From the NCBI GenBank assembly GCA_028287235.1, contig JAQBQB010000010.1:434001-498000 (forward strand): DNA of 64,000 bases, given 5' to 3'. Position numbers and translations under genes: made by a program. The notes under the pieces are model-generated. The model did no database searches, was not told the origin of the DNA, and worked only from the letters and a program-made list of their open reading frames with translations. Within the stretch, counting starts at the first letter, position 1. Each line of letters opens with the position of its first letter. Source of the stretch: Gemmatimonadota bacterium. GTDB taxonomy: Bacteria > Gemmatimonadota > Gemmatimonadetes > Gemmatimonadales > Gemmatimonadaceae. Of the stretch, positions 19,674 through 28,544 are shown in pieces.

Positions 19674-21343
19674 GCGCTGGTCTCGCTCGGAGGGTCGCCG
19701 GGCGCATCGCCGAAGTTGATCGCCGTGGCCGAACGAACGTCGCGCAAGCTCATGAGCTTGTCGCGCACGGCCTCGGTGACGTTGGCGTCGAGCGAGATCG
19801 CGGCCAGTGCGTTGCCGCCCTGCGTCATGCGCGCCTGGTGATACTCGGCGATGTTCAACCCCGCGTCGCCGAGCACGGTGCCGACGCGGCCGATGACGCC
19901 GGGAACGTCGGCGTTGGTGAGGACGAGCAGCGTGCGGCGCGGCGCGACGTCCACCTTGAAGTCACCGATGCGCGTGAGCCGCGGCGCGGCGTTCGGCACG
20001 GCAACGCCGCCCACGGTGATCGACTCCCCGTTGCCGCGCATGCTCACGCGCACGGCGTGCGCGTCGTCGGGCGACGGCAGCGGCACGGTGGCGAGCGCCA
20101 CACCACGCTCCGTGGCGCGAGCGCGCGCGTTGATGAGGTTGATGCGATCGTCGCCGGTGATCGCGGCGAGCATGCCTTCGGCGGCGGCGGACGTCACGAG
20201 ACCGTCGGCACCGGAGAACTCCTTGCCCACGTGTACCGTCACCTGCTCCACGCTCGGCGCGCCGCGATCGCAGAGCAGCGCGCGGGCGATGGCCGCGGAC
20301 TGGCGTGCCAGCACGAGCGCGCCCTGCAGCTCCTGCCACCGCTCGCGCTCCACGCCGGCCAGGTTCACCGCGCCTGAGAACGCGCCGCTGAGCAGCGCCT
20401 CGCGCACGTCGATGCAGACATCGACGGCGACGTTGCGTTGCCCCTCCGCCGTGGAGGCGCCGAGGTGGGGCGTGAGCACGACATTGTCCATCGTGCGCAG
20501 CGGAGAGTCGGCGGCCAGTGGCTCCTTGGAGTAGACGTCGAGCGCGGCGCCGCCGATGTGGCCACTCGCCAATGCCGCCGAGAGATCGGCTTCGTTGACG
20601 ATGCCGCCACGCGCCATGTTGACGACGATCGCGCCTCGCGGCAGTTGTGCGAGCTCGCGCGCGCCGATGATGCCGCGCGTTTCGTCGGTGAGCGGCGTGT
20701 GGACCGTGACGATGCTCACCTGCTGCAGCAGCTCGCCGAGCGTTCGGGCGCACTCTACGCGGAGCACGTCGAACCGCTCGCGTTGCACGTAAGGATCGTA
20801 CGCGACGACGCGCATGCGGAAGGCGTTCGCGCGCATCGAAATCTCGCCGCCGATGCGTCCGAGGCCGACGATGCCGAGCGTGCGTCCCTGCAGCTCCGTG
20901 CCAATCAGGTCGCTACGATCCCACCGACCGGCGCGCATCGAGCTGAACGCGCGCGGAAGATTTCGCACGAGCGACAGCGTCACACCGAAGAACAATTCGG
21001 CGACCGACACGGTGTTTCCACTCGGGGCGTTGATCACCGCGATGCCGAGCGCCGTGGCTTCGCGCAGGTCGATGTTGTCGGTGCCCACGCCGGCGCGGCC
21101 GATCACACGCAACCGTTTCGCGGCGCGAAGAAATTCGGCGGGCATCTGGGTGGCGCTGCGGCCCACGACGGCGTCGTACTGGCCGATCTCGGGCAGCAGG
21201 TCGCGCCATGGCCTGGTCGGCCGCTCGTCGATGATGAACGACGGCTCTGCACGGAGCAGCTCGACGCCTTGCGGGTCGATCTCGTCGGTGACGAGCACGC
21301 GGAGCTTGCCTGTCGTCGTCCCTGAACTCGTGCTAGCCGTCAT
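19670..21343 (-). CDS. serA: D-3-phosphoglycerate dehydrogenase, long form with ACT domain
   Basis: This 557-residue enzyme starts serine synthesis by oxidising 3-phosphoglycerate. The catalytic and NAD domains carry 'GRAGVGTDNIDLREAT', the Rossmann loop 'GLGRIGGEIS', 'NMARGGIVNEADL' and the His motif 'LTPHLGASTAEGQ'. An intervening (ASB-like) domain spans about 325-470. A C-terminal ACT domain ('LLVLTNADVPGVIGRVGTVLGDAGLNIAEYH') suggests feedback by serine. ATG 21343 is preceded by GGAG. It is the first gene of the serA-dehydrogenase-serB operon, in a separate unit from the pectin genes that end 76 bases upstream. Confidence 0.95.
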   Translation of the reverse strand: MTASTSSGTTTGKLRVLVTDEIDPQGVELLRAEPSFIIDERPTRPWRDLLPEIGQYDAVVGRSATQMPAEFLRAAKRLRVIGRAGVGTDNIDLREATALGIAVINAPSGNTVSVAELFFGVTLSLVRNLPRAFSSMRAGRWDRSDLIGTELQGRTLGIVGLGRIGGEISMRANAFRMRVVAYDPYVQRERFDVLRVECARTLGELLQQVSIVTVHTPLTDETRGIIGARELAQLPRGAIVVNMARGGIVNEADLSAALASGHIGGAALDVYSKEPLAADSPLRTMDNVVLTPHLGASTAEGQRNVAVDVCIDVREALLSGAFSGAVNLAGVERERWQELQGALVLARQSAAIARALLCDRGAPSVEQVTVHVGKEFSGADGLVTSAAAEGMLAAITGDDRINLINARARATERGVALATVPLPSPDDAHAVRVSMRGNGESITVGGVAVPNAAPRLTRIGDFKVDVAPRRTLLVLTNADVPGVIGRVGTVLGDAGLNIAEYHQARMTQGGNALAAISLDANVTEAVRDKLMSLRDVRSATAINFGDAPGDPPSETSA

Positions 21344-21364
21344 GAATCGTGCTCCGATTGACGT

Positions 21365-21406
21365 ACGATACTTCAGCGCGGTTCGCCGCAGCTAAAGATG
21401 TATCGT
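21365..21406. terminator. Hairpin between the pectin operon end and serA
   Basis: ACGATAC (21365-21371) and GTATCGT (21400-21406) form a 7-base stem enclosing a smaller GCGG/CCGC stem. It lies in the 76-base gap after the last pectin gene and before serA. It lacks a U-tract, so it is only a possible terminator or attenuator. Confidence 0.3.
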
Positions 21407-21419
21407 GCGGCACTCGAAG

Positions 21420-22979
21420 TCATCCGAGGAACGAATGCCGGCGCATCCAGCTCTCGCAGATTGTCAGCCAAGCTGACAATGTCGGATTGCCGGGTGCCAG
21501 CCCGAAGCCGTGTCGTCCTGTCTCGAAGATGTGCAGCTCGGTGGGCACCTTGGCGGCGACCAGCGCCTGATAGAACATCACCGAATTCTCCACAGGCACC
21601 GTGGCGTCGTCGGTGGTTGCCACGATGAACGTGGCCGGACTCGCGGCGGTCACCTGCGTCTCGTTCGACATTGCGCGCACTCGCTCGAGCGACGGCTGGT
21701 CGCCAAGCAGGTTCCGGCGCGACCCGCGATGGGCGGATGACTCGGCCATCGTGACCACCGGATAGAGCAGCACGAGAAAGTCAGGTCGCGAGCTGACTCG
21801 CTCGACGCGGTCGGTGTCCGTGGCTGCGCCCCCGTCGAAGTGCGTAGCCGCCGTGGACGCCATGTGCCCTCCGGCGGAGAACCCCATCGCTCCGATACGA
21901 TTCGCGTCGAGTCCCCACGCCGCCGCGTTGGCGCGCACGACGCGGATCGCGCGCTGCGCGTCGCGCAACATGACCGGATCGTGATATCGCGGTGCGAGCC
22001 GGTAGGTGACGACGAACGCCGAAACACCGAGGCCGTTCAGCCAGCGGGCAACGTCGGATCCTTCCTTCTCGAGCGCCAGGTGCTCGTACCCACCGCCCGG
22101 AAAGATCACGACCGACGTTCCGTTCGACCTGCCCGGCAGCGCGGGGAAGCGCGCCATCGACGGCCGGTCGATGATGCTGTCGCCGAGCGCGCCTGGGGCG
22201 CGGCCGTTCCACAACGGAATCGACGACGACTGCGGCACGTCCCTGACGTACTTGCCAAGCGCGATGCCGCTTGCGCGCAGCGCGTTCGCCGCGAGCCTCG
22301 CGACTGCCGTCGCGCCCGCAACAGAGAGGTGCGTGTCGTCCTGCCGGCCGGTCGGATACATCGCCGACGAACCCGGCGCGACCCACACATACAACGTCTT
22401 CGACCGCTCCACGCCCGCGCCGCGGACCAACTCGGCGGTAGAAAGCCCGAGGTCGATCAACGGAACGCTCAACGCTTTCGCCACCTCGCGCACGACTCCC
22501 GGATACGCGCCGTGCGTGTCCTCGAGCTCACCGCGATCGTTGAATTTTCTTCGCACGATGGGGGTGAAGAGAATCGGAATCGCGCCCTTGCCGCGCGCCT
22601 CGCCCACGAACCGCTCGAGGTTGTGGCGGTAGGTGGTATTCGGCGCGGCGTATCGAAGCGAGTCCTCGAGCTTTTCGTCGTTGTGGCCGAACTGAATGAA
22701 TACGTAATCGCCCCGCTTCAATTGGCTCAGCACCGCGCTCCACTTTCCTTCGGCGATGAAGCTCTTGGTGCTGCGGCCGTTCACGGCATGGTTGTGCACG
22801 ACGACGTGTTCGTCGAAGAAGCGCGGGAGCAGCTGGCCCCACCCGCGCTCGGGATTCGTCTCGGGCGTCGGCTTGTCCGCCATCGTGGAGTCGCCGATGA
22901 GATGGACGTCGATCGTCGGCGTCTGAACGATCGGAGTGAGGAGCGCGGCCGCGAGAAGGGCCGAGGAGGCGAGGCGCAT
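21420..22979 (-). CDS. Fusion of SGNH rhamnogalacturonan acetylesterase (CE12) and alpha/beta-hydrolase
   Basis: The 519-residue secreted protein starts at ATG 22979; the longer frame overlaps the upstream gene. After a signal-like N-terminus (MRLASSALLAAALL), residues about 22-265 are an SGNH hydrolase of CE12 type: nucleophile 'LIGDSTMADK', oxyanion 'VNGRSTKSF', 'QFGHNDEK' and the triad 'DDTHLS'. Residues about 290-519 are an acetyl-esterase-like alpha/beta hydrolase with oxyanion 'FPGGGYEH', nucleophile 'GFSAGGHM', a late D ('TTDDATVPV') and H ('GRHGFG'). Both halves look active and probably deacetylate pectin. It is the last gene of the pectin operon, seven bases after the GH28-CE8 gene. 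Confidence 0.88.
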   Translation of the reverse strand: MRLASSALLAAALLTPIVQTPTIDVHLIGDSTMADKPTPETNPERGWGQLLPRFFDEHVVVHNHAVNGRSTKSFIAEGKWSAVLSQLKRGDYVFIQFGHNDEKLEDSLRYAAPNTTYRHNLERFVGEARGKGAIPILFTPIVRRKFNDRGELEDTHGAYPGVVREVAKALSVPLIDLGLSTAELVRGAGVERSKTLYVWVAPGSSAMYPTGRQDDTHLSVAGATAVARLAANALRASGIALGKYVRDVPQSSSIPLWNGRAPGALGDSIIDRPSMARFPALPGRSNGTSVVIFPGGGYEHLALEKEGSDVARWLNGLGVSAFVVTYRLAPRYHDPVMLRDAQRAIRVVRANAAAWGLDANRIGAMGFSAGGHMASTAATHFDGGAATDTDRVERVSSRPDFLVLLYPVVTMAESSAHRGSRRNLLGDQPSLERVRAMSNETQVTAASPATFIVATTDDATVPVENSVMFYQALVAAKVPTELHIFETGRHGFGLAPGNPTLSAWLTICESWMRRHSFLG

Positions 22980-22986
22980 GCGGACC

Positions 22987-25401
22987 TCAGCGTGGCGGGA
23001 ACGTCGGAAGCCAACCATCCAGCACGTTCGACGGTGTGTAACGCTGCGCGTCGTTCGCGCTGAGAACGCGGCGCGCGGCGCTCGCCACGGCACCCGGACC
23101 CGTGGTACCAAACTCGTAGAAGCGCGCGTTCGACGGCTCGTACCACGTCCGAGTACCGGTCGAATCAACCGACGACATGCGATCCCACCCGCGCGCGCCG
23201 ATGTGATCGTCCATCCAGCAATCGACGAATGCGACCGCGCTATTCACGCCGCCGTCCGCGAAGGGATGCCACGGACGGCCGAGCGCCACGGAGTTGGGCG
23301 CCATGTCGCTCCGCTCTTTCTTCAGGCGGCTGTGCACGAAGAGGAACCCGAATTGGTGGTCCGCCTTCGTGCTCGGCGCCGTGATGTATCCGTTGTTCGT
23401 CTGGCTCCCGCGGTCGCGTGAGATGATGTCGCAGTCGTCGAACACGGCCTGCCCCGCACCGAAAATGAAATCGACATGGCCCCACACTTCACACTTGTAG
23501 AAATAGCTGCGGCCGGAGTTCGGGAAGAGGGTGTCCTGGTAGCCGGTGAGCTTCACGTTCGCGAACACGGCGCGGTCGCTGCCGAGGTCCGTCATGAGCG
23601 CGACCGCCTGTGGATTCTTGAATTTCGACCGGTCGCTGTCGGGCTTCGCCGCATTCGCCGGATAGTCGAAGGCGTTTTCGATCGCCATGTTCTCGGCGCG
23701 AAAATCGGGCGCCACGATTCGCAGCGTATAGCTCCCGCGCGTGCCGTATGCGCCGCCGGTGGGCGTTGGAGTGTCCGATGCCGCATCGTAGGTCATCACG
23801 GCGCCGTCGCGACTCTCGCCCAGCAGCGTGACGCGCGGACGGTCCACGGTGAGCTTCTCGCGGTAGCGGCCGTTGCGAATGAACACGATGGCGCGCGCGG
23901 CGCCGTTCGCGGGAAGCGCGGTCAGCGCGCCGCCGATGGTGCGATAGGTGGGCGAGCCGGCGACGACGGCGCCGTCGGTGCCGGTGAACCGGGCGTCGAC
24001 GACCGCCGCGTAATCGCCGCCGCCCACAGGCACGGCCGCCGCGCTGCCCGGGAACGGAACGAACTTGCGCTCGCACTCGAGGCGCGGCGCATCGCTCGTC
24101 GCACCGGTGACTGCGACCCGCTCGCCGGTGATGGCGAGGTTCGACGGGCCCGGACCCCTGGCGATCGTGGCGAACGACGCCTTCACCTTGATCGCGTTCG
24201 GCGTATCGAAGTAGACGTCGTCCCACGACATGCGAAGCGGACGCGCGGCGTCGTAGCCGTCGAGGATGACGTTACCGCCGTCCATGACGCGGACGCCCTT
24301 CAAGCGGATGTCGCGGAACTCCGGAATGAGCTTGCCCGTCGTCTGCGCCGACGCGGTGTAGTGGGTGTCCATCTCGATGACGTTTTTCGTGTTGCGAATG
24401 CAGACGTCCTTGTACTCGATGTCCTGCACGAGCCCGCCCCGGCTCGCGTTCGACTTGATTCGCAATCCGTTGTCCGCCCCGTCGATCGAGAGATCGAACA
24501 CTCGAATCGCGTGCGCTCCCCCGTCCGTCTCGCTTCCGATCGAGATGCCATGGCCGCGATAGAAATGATTGTGCGAGATGGTGATGTTCGAGCTCGGACC
24601 GGTGTTTCCGGCCTTGATCGCGACGTCGTCGTCACCCGTGTTGATGTAGCTGTGCGTGATCGTGACGTTGGTGGCACTCGCCGGATCGATGCCGTCGGTG
24701 TTGCGAGCGCGCTTGTCGGCGGTGTTGATGACGACACCCCATGCCGTGAATCCATTGCCGCGGTCGAAGACCACGTGGAAGTTGGGCGAGTTCTTGAGCG
24801 TGATGCGATACAGCGTGAAGTCGTCCGAACGATTGAGCTGCATGAGGCGCGGGCAGCTCTGATTTTGATTCTTGACCTTCGCCTCCTGGGCGAGATCCCA
24901 CCAGGAGACATCCTTGCCGAGGAGCTTGGCCCAGCCACGGCCGTCGATCGTGCCCGGACCCATGACGCCCGCGCCGTTCGCGCGTTCCGCGGTGAACAGC
25001 GGTTTGCACGCGTGACCTTTTTCGTCCACGGTGCCGCAGCGACCCGGCTCGAGATCGTACTCGCGCGGATCGCGCGAGGCGAAAAGGATCGCGTTCGTGT
25101 CGACGACGACCGTGACGCCGCGCTTGAGCTGGATTGGACCGGCGAGAAAGGCGCGCGCAAGTCCGTTGGCCTTCAGCACGACCGCGTGGCCCACGGCGCA
25201 GCCGTCGATCGCCTGCTGAATGCGCCTCGTGTCCAGCTTGCGCTCGTCGGCGTCGGCGAGCGTCGTATCGGCGACGGGAACGAGCGTGGCGGTGAGCGTC
25301 GCGCACGGCGCGGGGATGTGCGGCTCGACGACGGTCCGGGTGTCCTGCGCGCCGGCCACCGACGCGATCGCGAGCACGGATACGACAACGATTCGTCTCA
25401 T
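22987..25401 (-). CDS. Polygalacturonase (GH28) - pectin methylesterase (CE8) fusion
   Basis: The 804-residue secreted enzyme starts at ATG 25401, which overlaps the upstream stop (ATGA). The signal peptide ends SVAGA with Q next. The GH28 beta-helix (about 25-450) has the catalytic set 'NTDGIDP', 'NTGDDDVAIK', 'GHGISIGSE' and 'LRIKSN'. The CE8 part (about 480-800) has 'QAVALMTD', 'GYQDTLF', 'VDFIFGAGQAVFDDC' and 'LGRPWHPF', which contain the expected Gln, two Asp and Arg. Coupling de-esterification to hydrolysis on one chain is logical because GH28 enzymes prefer demethylated homogalacturonan. Confidence 0.92.
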   Translation of the reverse strand: MRRIVVVSVLAIASVAGAQDTRTVVEPHIPAPCATLTATLVPVADTTLADADERKLDTRRIQQAIDGCAVGHAVVLKANGLARAFLAGPIQLKRGVTVVVDTNAILFASRDPREYDLEPGRCGTVDEKGHACKPLFTAERANGAGVMGPGTIDGRGWAKLLGKDVSWWDLAQEAKVKNQNQSCPRLMQLNRSDDFTLYRITLKNSPNFHVVFDRGNGFTAWGVVINTADKRARNTDGIDPASATNVTITHSYINTGDDDVAIKAGNTGPSSNITISHNHFYRGHGISIGSETDGGAHAIRVFDLSIDGADNGLRIKSNASRGGLVQDIEYKDVCIRNTKNVIEMDTHYTASAQTTGKLIPEFRDIRLKGVRVMDGGNVILDGYDAARPLRMSWDDVYFDTPNAIKVKASFATIARGPGPSNLAITGERVAVTGATSDAPRLECERKFVPFPGSAAAVPVGGGDYAAVVDARFTGTDGAVVAGSPTYRTIGGALTALPANGAARAIVFIRNGRYREKLTVDRPRVTLLGESRDGAVMTYDAASDTPTPTGGAYGTRGSYTLRIVAPDFRAENMAIENAFDYPANAAKPDSDRSKFKNPQAVALMTDLGSDRAVFANVKLTGYQDTLFPNSGRSYFYKCEVWGHVDFIFGAGQAVFDDCDIISRDRGSQTNNGYITAPSTKADHQFGFLFVHSRLKKERSDMAPNSVALGRPWHPFADGGVNSAVAFVDCWMDDHIGARGWDRMSSVDSTGTRTWYEPSNARFYEFGTTGPGAVASAARRVLSANDAQRYTPSNVLDGWLPTFPPR

Positions 25402-26597
25402 CGGGCCGCCTCCTCGACGGTGATCTTGATCGGCGCGGACAGACGTGACGACCACTGATCGAGGTAGCTCCACCAGTCGCGGACGTCGCGGAAGTCACCG
25501 CTGTCCGTCCAACCGGCGCCGATCCAGTAGCTCACCGGTTGGCCCGATTTCGCTCTGGCGATGGCGAGATAGTGGTCGTCCGTCTCCTTCCAATCGGTGA
25601 TGATGTCGCGCGGCACCATCACGGCCGTTCCGAGATCACCGTGACCGCCGTCCTTCGGGTTCACCGGTCCCCACATCGATAGCCAGGCCCACGGCTGCGC
25701 CTTGCTCTCGGAGCCGACGACGCCCTTTCGCTTGACGAGGCCCGTCACCCACGGAATGTCCGTCACAGCAGTCTCCGCGCGGAACACGCTGACGACGTGA
25801 TTGAGGTTCTGGCCCGCGTCGATCGCGATGCGCTTCGTCTCGCTCACACGCAGTCCGCTCGCGTCCCACGGCTGGTACTGCAGCTCGAAGATCGCGCGCA
25901 CAGGTCCGTTCGCGAGAATCTTCCACGATTTGAAGTTGTACGCGCGATAGAGCTGGTCGTTCTTCCAGATGCCGGTGCCGCCGGCGCCGAGCGATTGTCC
26001 GACGTCGTAGAAATCGGCGCCTTCTCCGGTGTCGCGGTGGTAGAGGTCGTGCCCCTTCGCATACCACTTGTCGACGATCGGATCGCGCACGCGCTTGACC
26101 CAGACATCGATGCCGCTACTGAGCAGCGAATCGACCTTCCAGAGTCCCTGGCCGTAGATGCGATACGCGATCCGGTCACTCTCCCACGCGACGTCGTCGC
26201 GCGGATCGGTGTGCGTGGCATAGACGCGCGTGGGCGCCGGCTTGGCGGAGGGCAGCGGACTCGCGGCTTCGATCGTGAACCGCTTAATTTCGGCGGGCGA
26301 AAACGAGCCCTGAAAGATCAACTCGTCGGTCGTGCCGTCGCCGTCGTTGTCGACGGCCTGCGCGGGGATCTCACGGCCCGATGCGACGTCGCGCACGCGA
26401 ATCTGCGCCGGCGTGGCGCCGGCGAGCCGGGCGCGGACGTCGGACCAGCGCAACGCGATCGTCTCGTCGGCGCGAGAAATGTTCAACGTGTTCTCGGCGC
26501 GCACGATGTACGATGGGATCGTTTGAGCCGCGGCGCGGTTGCTCAGCGCCGCGACGGCGAACGCCAGCGGCAGTGTTCGCGTGAGTGCAGAGTTCAT
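25398..26597 (-). CDS. DUF4861-family secreted protein of the pectin operon
   Basis: The 399-residue protein starts at ATG 26597, chosen because AGGAG stands five bases upstream. The signal peptide ends NRAAA with Q next. The body ('AENTLNISRADETIALRW', 'ELIFQGSFSPAEIKRFTIE', 'YHRDTGEGADFYDVGQSLGAGG', 'TDWKETDDHYLAIARA') matches my memory of DUF4861, which recurs in pectin loci of Bacteroidetes and relatives. Aromatic residues and many conserved Asp/Glu suggest a beta-sandwich carbohydrate-active protein. I do not know an established activity. Its place between the GH28-CE8 and KduD genes suggests a role on pectin oligomers or side chains. Confidence 0.75.
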   Translation of the reverse strand: MNSALTRTLPLAFAVAALSNRAAAQTIPSYIVRAENTLNISRADETIALRWSDVRARLAGATPAQIRVRDVASGREIPAQAVDNDGDGTTDELIFQGSFSPAEIKRFTIEAASPLPSAKPAPTRVYATHTDPRDDVAWESDRIAYRIYGQGLWKVDSLLSSGIDVWVKRVRDPIVDKWYAKGHDLYHRDTGEGADFYDVGQSLGAGGTGIWKNDQLYRAYNFKSWKILANGPVRAIFELQYQPWDASGLRVSETKRIAIDAGQNLNHVVSVFRAETAVTDIPWVTGLVKRKGVVGSESKAQPWAWLSMWGPVNPKDGGHGDLGTAVMVPRDIITDWKETDDHYLAIARAKSGQPVSYWIGAGWTDSGDFRDVRDWWSYLDQWSSRLSAPIKITVEEAAR

Positions 26598-26634
26598 TGC
26601 AGCTCCTGAAAGGTGGCGCATGGCGGTGCGGGTG

Positions 26635-27402
26635 CTAGCGAGCCATCCATCCGCCGTCGACGACGAGGACATGCCCGTTCACGTAGTTGCTGGCGGCGGA
26701 GGCGAGAAACACAACGGCCCCGGCGAGATCGGCCGGAGTGCCCCAACGGCCGGCGGGGATGCGTCCGCTGATCTCGGCGTAGCGATGCGAGTCGTCGCGC
26801 AGACGCTGGGTGTTGTCGGTGGCGAAATAGCCGGGCGCAATGGCGTTGACCTGCACGTTGTGCGCGGCCCACTCGTTGGCGAGCGCCTTGGTGAGGCCGG
26901 CGACCGCGTGTTTGCTCGCCGTGTAGGCGGGCACGGTGACGCCGCCGCTGAACGAAAGCAGCGATGCCACGTTCACGATCTTTCCCGCGCGGCGCTCGAC
27001 CATGCCCCGGCCGAAGTGCTGGCTCAACAGCCAGACCGCGTCGAGGTTCGTGCGGAGAACGCGGTCCCATTCGGCGATGGGAAAGTCGACGGCGGCGTGG
27101 CGAGCGATCGAGCCACCGTTGTTGACGAGTATGTCGATCGCGCCGGCGACACGATCCACTTCGGCCGCCATCGCCGCCACCGAGGAGCGGCCGGCGAGAT
27201 CGGCGCTCACCGTCCACGCCTTTCGCCCGAGCGCGCGCACTGCGTCCGCCGTCTCGTCGGCACCGCCGCTCTTGGAGCTCGCACACACGACGTCCGCGCC
27301 AGCCTCGGCGAGCGCTTCCGCCATCGCACGCCCGAGGCCGCGGCTCGCGCCCGTGACGAACGCGCGCTTGCCGGCGAGGGAGAATTGATCGAGCACGCTC
27401 AT
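26635..27402 (-). CDS. kduD: 2-dehydro-3-deoxy-D-gluconate 5-dehydrogenase (SDR family)
   Basis: This 255-residue classical short-chain dehydrogenase has the cofactor motif 'TGASRGLGRAM', the 'NNGGSIA' strand and catalytic S/Y-x3-K in 'ASLLSFSGGVTVPAYTASKHA'. It ends 'VNGHVLVVDGGWMAR'. Within a pectin operon its expected reaction is reduction of 2,5-diketo-3-deoxygluconate to 2-keto-3-deoxygluconate in the cytosol. The start overlaps the GH105 stop (ATGA) and 37 bases separate it from the DUF4861 gene. The partner isomerase KduI is not in the window. Confidence 0.85.
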   Translation of the reverse strand: MSVLDQFSLAGKRAFVTGASRGLGRAMAEALAEAGADVVCASSKSGGADETADAVRALGRKAWTVSADLAGRSSVAAMAAEVDRVAGAIDILVNNGGSIARHAAVDFPIAEWDRVLRTNLDAVWLLSQHFGRGMVERRAGKIVNVASLLSFSGGVTVPAYTASKHAVAGLTKALANEWAAHNVQVNAIAPGYFATDNTQRLRDDSHRYAEISGRIPAGRWGTPADLAGAVVFLASAASNYVNGHVLVVDGGWMAR

Positions 27403-28544
27403 CGTTTGAGCTCCGTGGCGGCGAGAATGAAGGCGCCGACTCCCTTATAGTCATTCGACACGACGGGCTCGCTCACGTAGTACTCGTAGGAGCCGTCGCG
27501 CGGTGGATCGCCCCCCAGCCCGGCGACCTTGCAGATACCGTTGATCGAGACGAGACCGTCGGCGCCGACGCTGACGAAGTTGGCGAGCATCCCGTCGAAT
27601 CCGCGCTCGGCGCGGCGGCGAAAGTCTGGCGCGAGATAGCCCATCCGTGCGCCCTTGGCGAACGCATACACGAACATCGCCGAGCCCGACGCTTCGAGAT
27701 AATTGCCGGCGCGGTTCGGCTGATCGAGCACCTGCCACCACGCGCCGGATATCGGGTCCTGCACGCGCGCCACCGCGTCGGCCAACTGTCGTACGACTCC
27801 GAGCAGCTCTGCGCGATCGCGATGCGTCTTCGGCAGGTAGTCGAGGACGTCGACGGCCGCCATCAGGTACCAGCCGACCGCGCGATCCCAGAAGTTCTTT
27901 GACAGGCCGGTTGCCGAGTCGGCCCACGGCTGGCGGCGTACCGAGTCCCAAGCGTGGTAATAGAGACCGGTCTTCGGATCGCGCAGGTGGCGTGCGACGA
28001 GCAGGAACTGTCGGACAACGTCGTTCATCGCGGTGGTGTCGCCGTGACGGCTCGCATACTCGGCGTAGAACGGCTCGGCCATGTACAGGCCGTCGAGCCA
28101 CATCTGCTGGGGATAGATCTTCTTGTGCCAGAATCCGCCGTCGGCCGTGCGCGGTTGTGTGCGCAACTGATCGCGCAACATATCGGCGGCGCGCGCGTAG
28201 CGAGTGTCGCGCGTGCGGTCGGCAAGCGCGAAGAGCGCCCGGCCCTCGTTGATCTGATCGAGGTTGTACTCGCTCGCGGCGTAGGTGAGGATCGTGCCGT
28301 CGGCGCGAACGAGCGAATCGATGCTCCGCTTGACGTATGCCGGGTATTTCGGATCGTGCGTTGCCGCACCGACGCGCTCGAGACCGAGCAGGACGAGACC
28401 GGCGGTGTAGTCCCACTTCTCGTAAACGAGCGGACTTCGACGCATCACCGACTCGGCGACGCGCACCGACCACGGCTCCGATTGTGCCGAGGCGGCGGCC
28501 GCGGTCATGCCGAGCAATGCGAGGGAGTTGCGTAGCTGGTTCAC
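27399..28544 (-). CDS. Unsaturated rhamnogalacturonyl/galacturonyl hydrolase (GH105)
   Basis: The protein is 381 residues from GTG 28544, which overlaps the GH28 stop as GTGA; the track start lies well inside the GH28 gene. The signal peptide (VNQLRNSLALLGMTAAAASA) is followed by Q. The (alpha/alpha)6 barrel carries the catalytic-Asp motif 'EYNLDQINEGRALF' and the family signature 'FWDRAVGWYLMAAVDVLDYLP'. GH105 enzymes remove the 4,5-unsaturated uronic acid left at oligomer ends by pectate lyases, so this is the periplasmic partner of the PL10 lyase. The product feeds the KduD branch. Confidence 0.9.
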   Translation of the reverse strand: MNQLRNSLALLGMTAAAASAQSEPWSVRVAESVMRRSPLVYEKWDYTAGLVLLGLERVGAATHDPKYPAYVKRSIDSLVRADGTILTYAASEYNLDQINEGRALFALADRTRDTRYARAADMLRDQLRTQPRTADGGFWHKKIYPQQMWLDGLYMAEPFYAEYASRHGDTTAMNDVVRQFLLVARHLRDPKTGLYYHAWDSVRRQPWADSATGLSKNFWDRAVGWYLMAAVDVLDYLPKTHRDRAELLGVVRQLADAVARVQDPISGAWWQVLDQPNRAGNYLEASGSAMFVYAFAKGARMGYLAPDFRRRAERGFDGMLANFVSVGADGLVSINGICKVAGLGGDPPRDGSYEYYVSEPVVSNDYKGVGAFILAATELKR

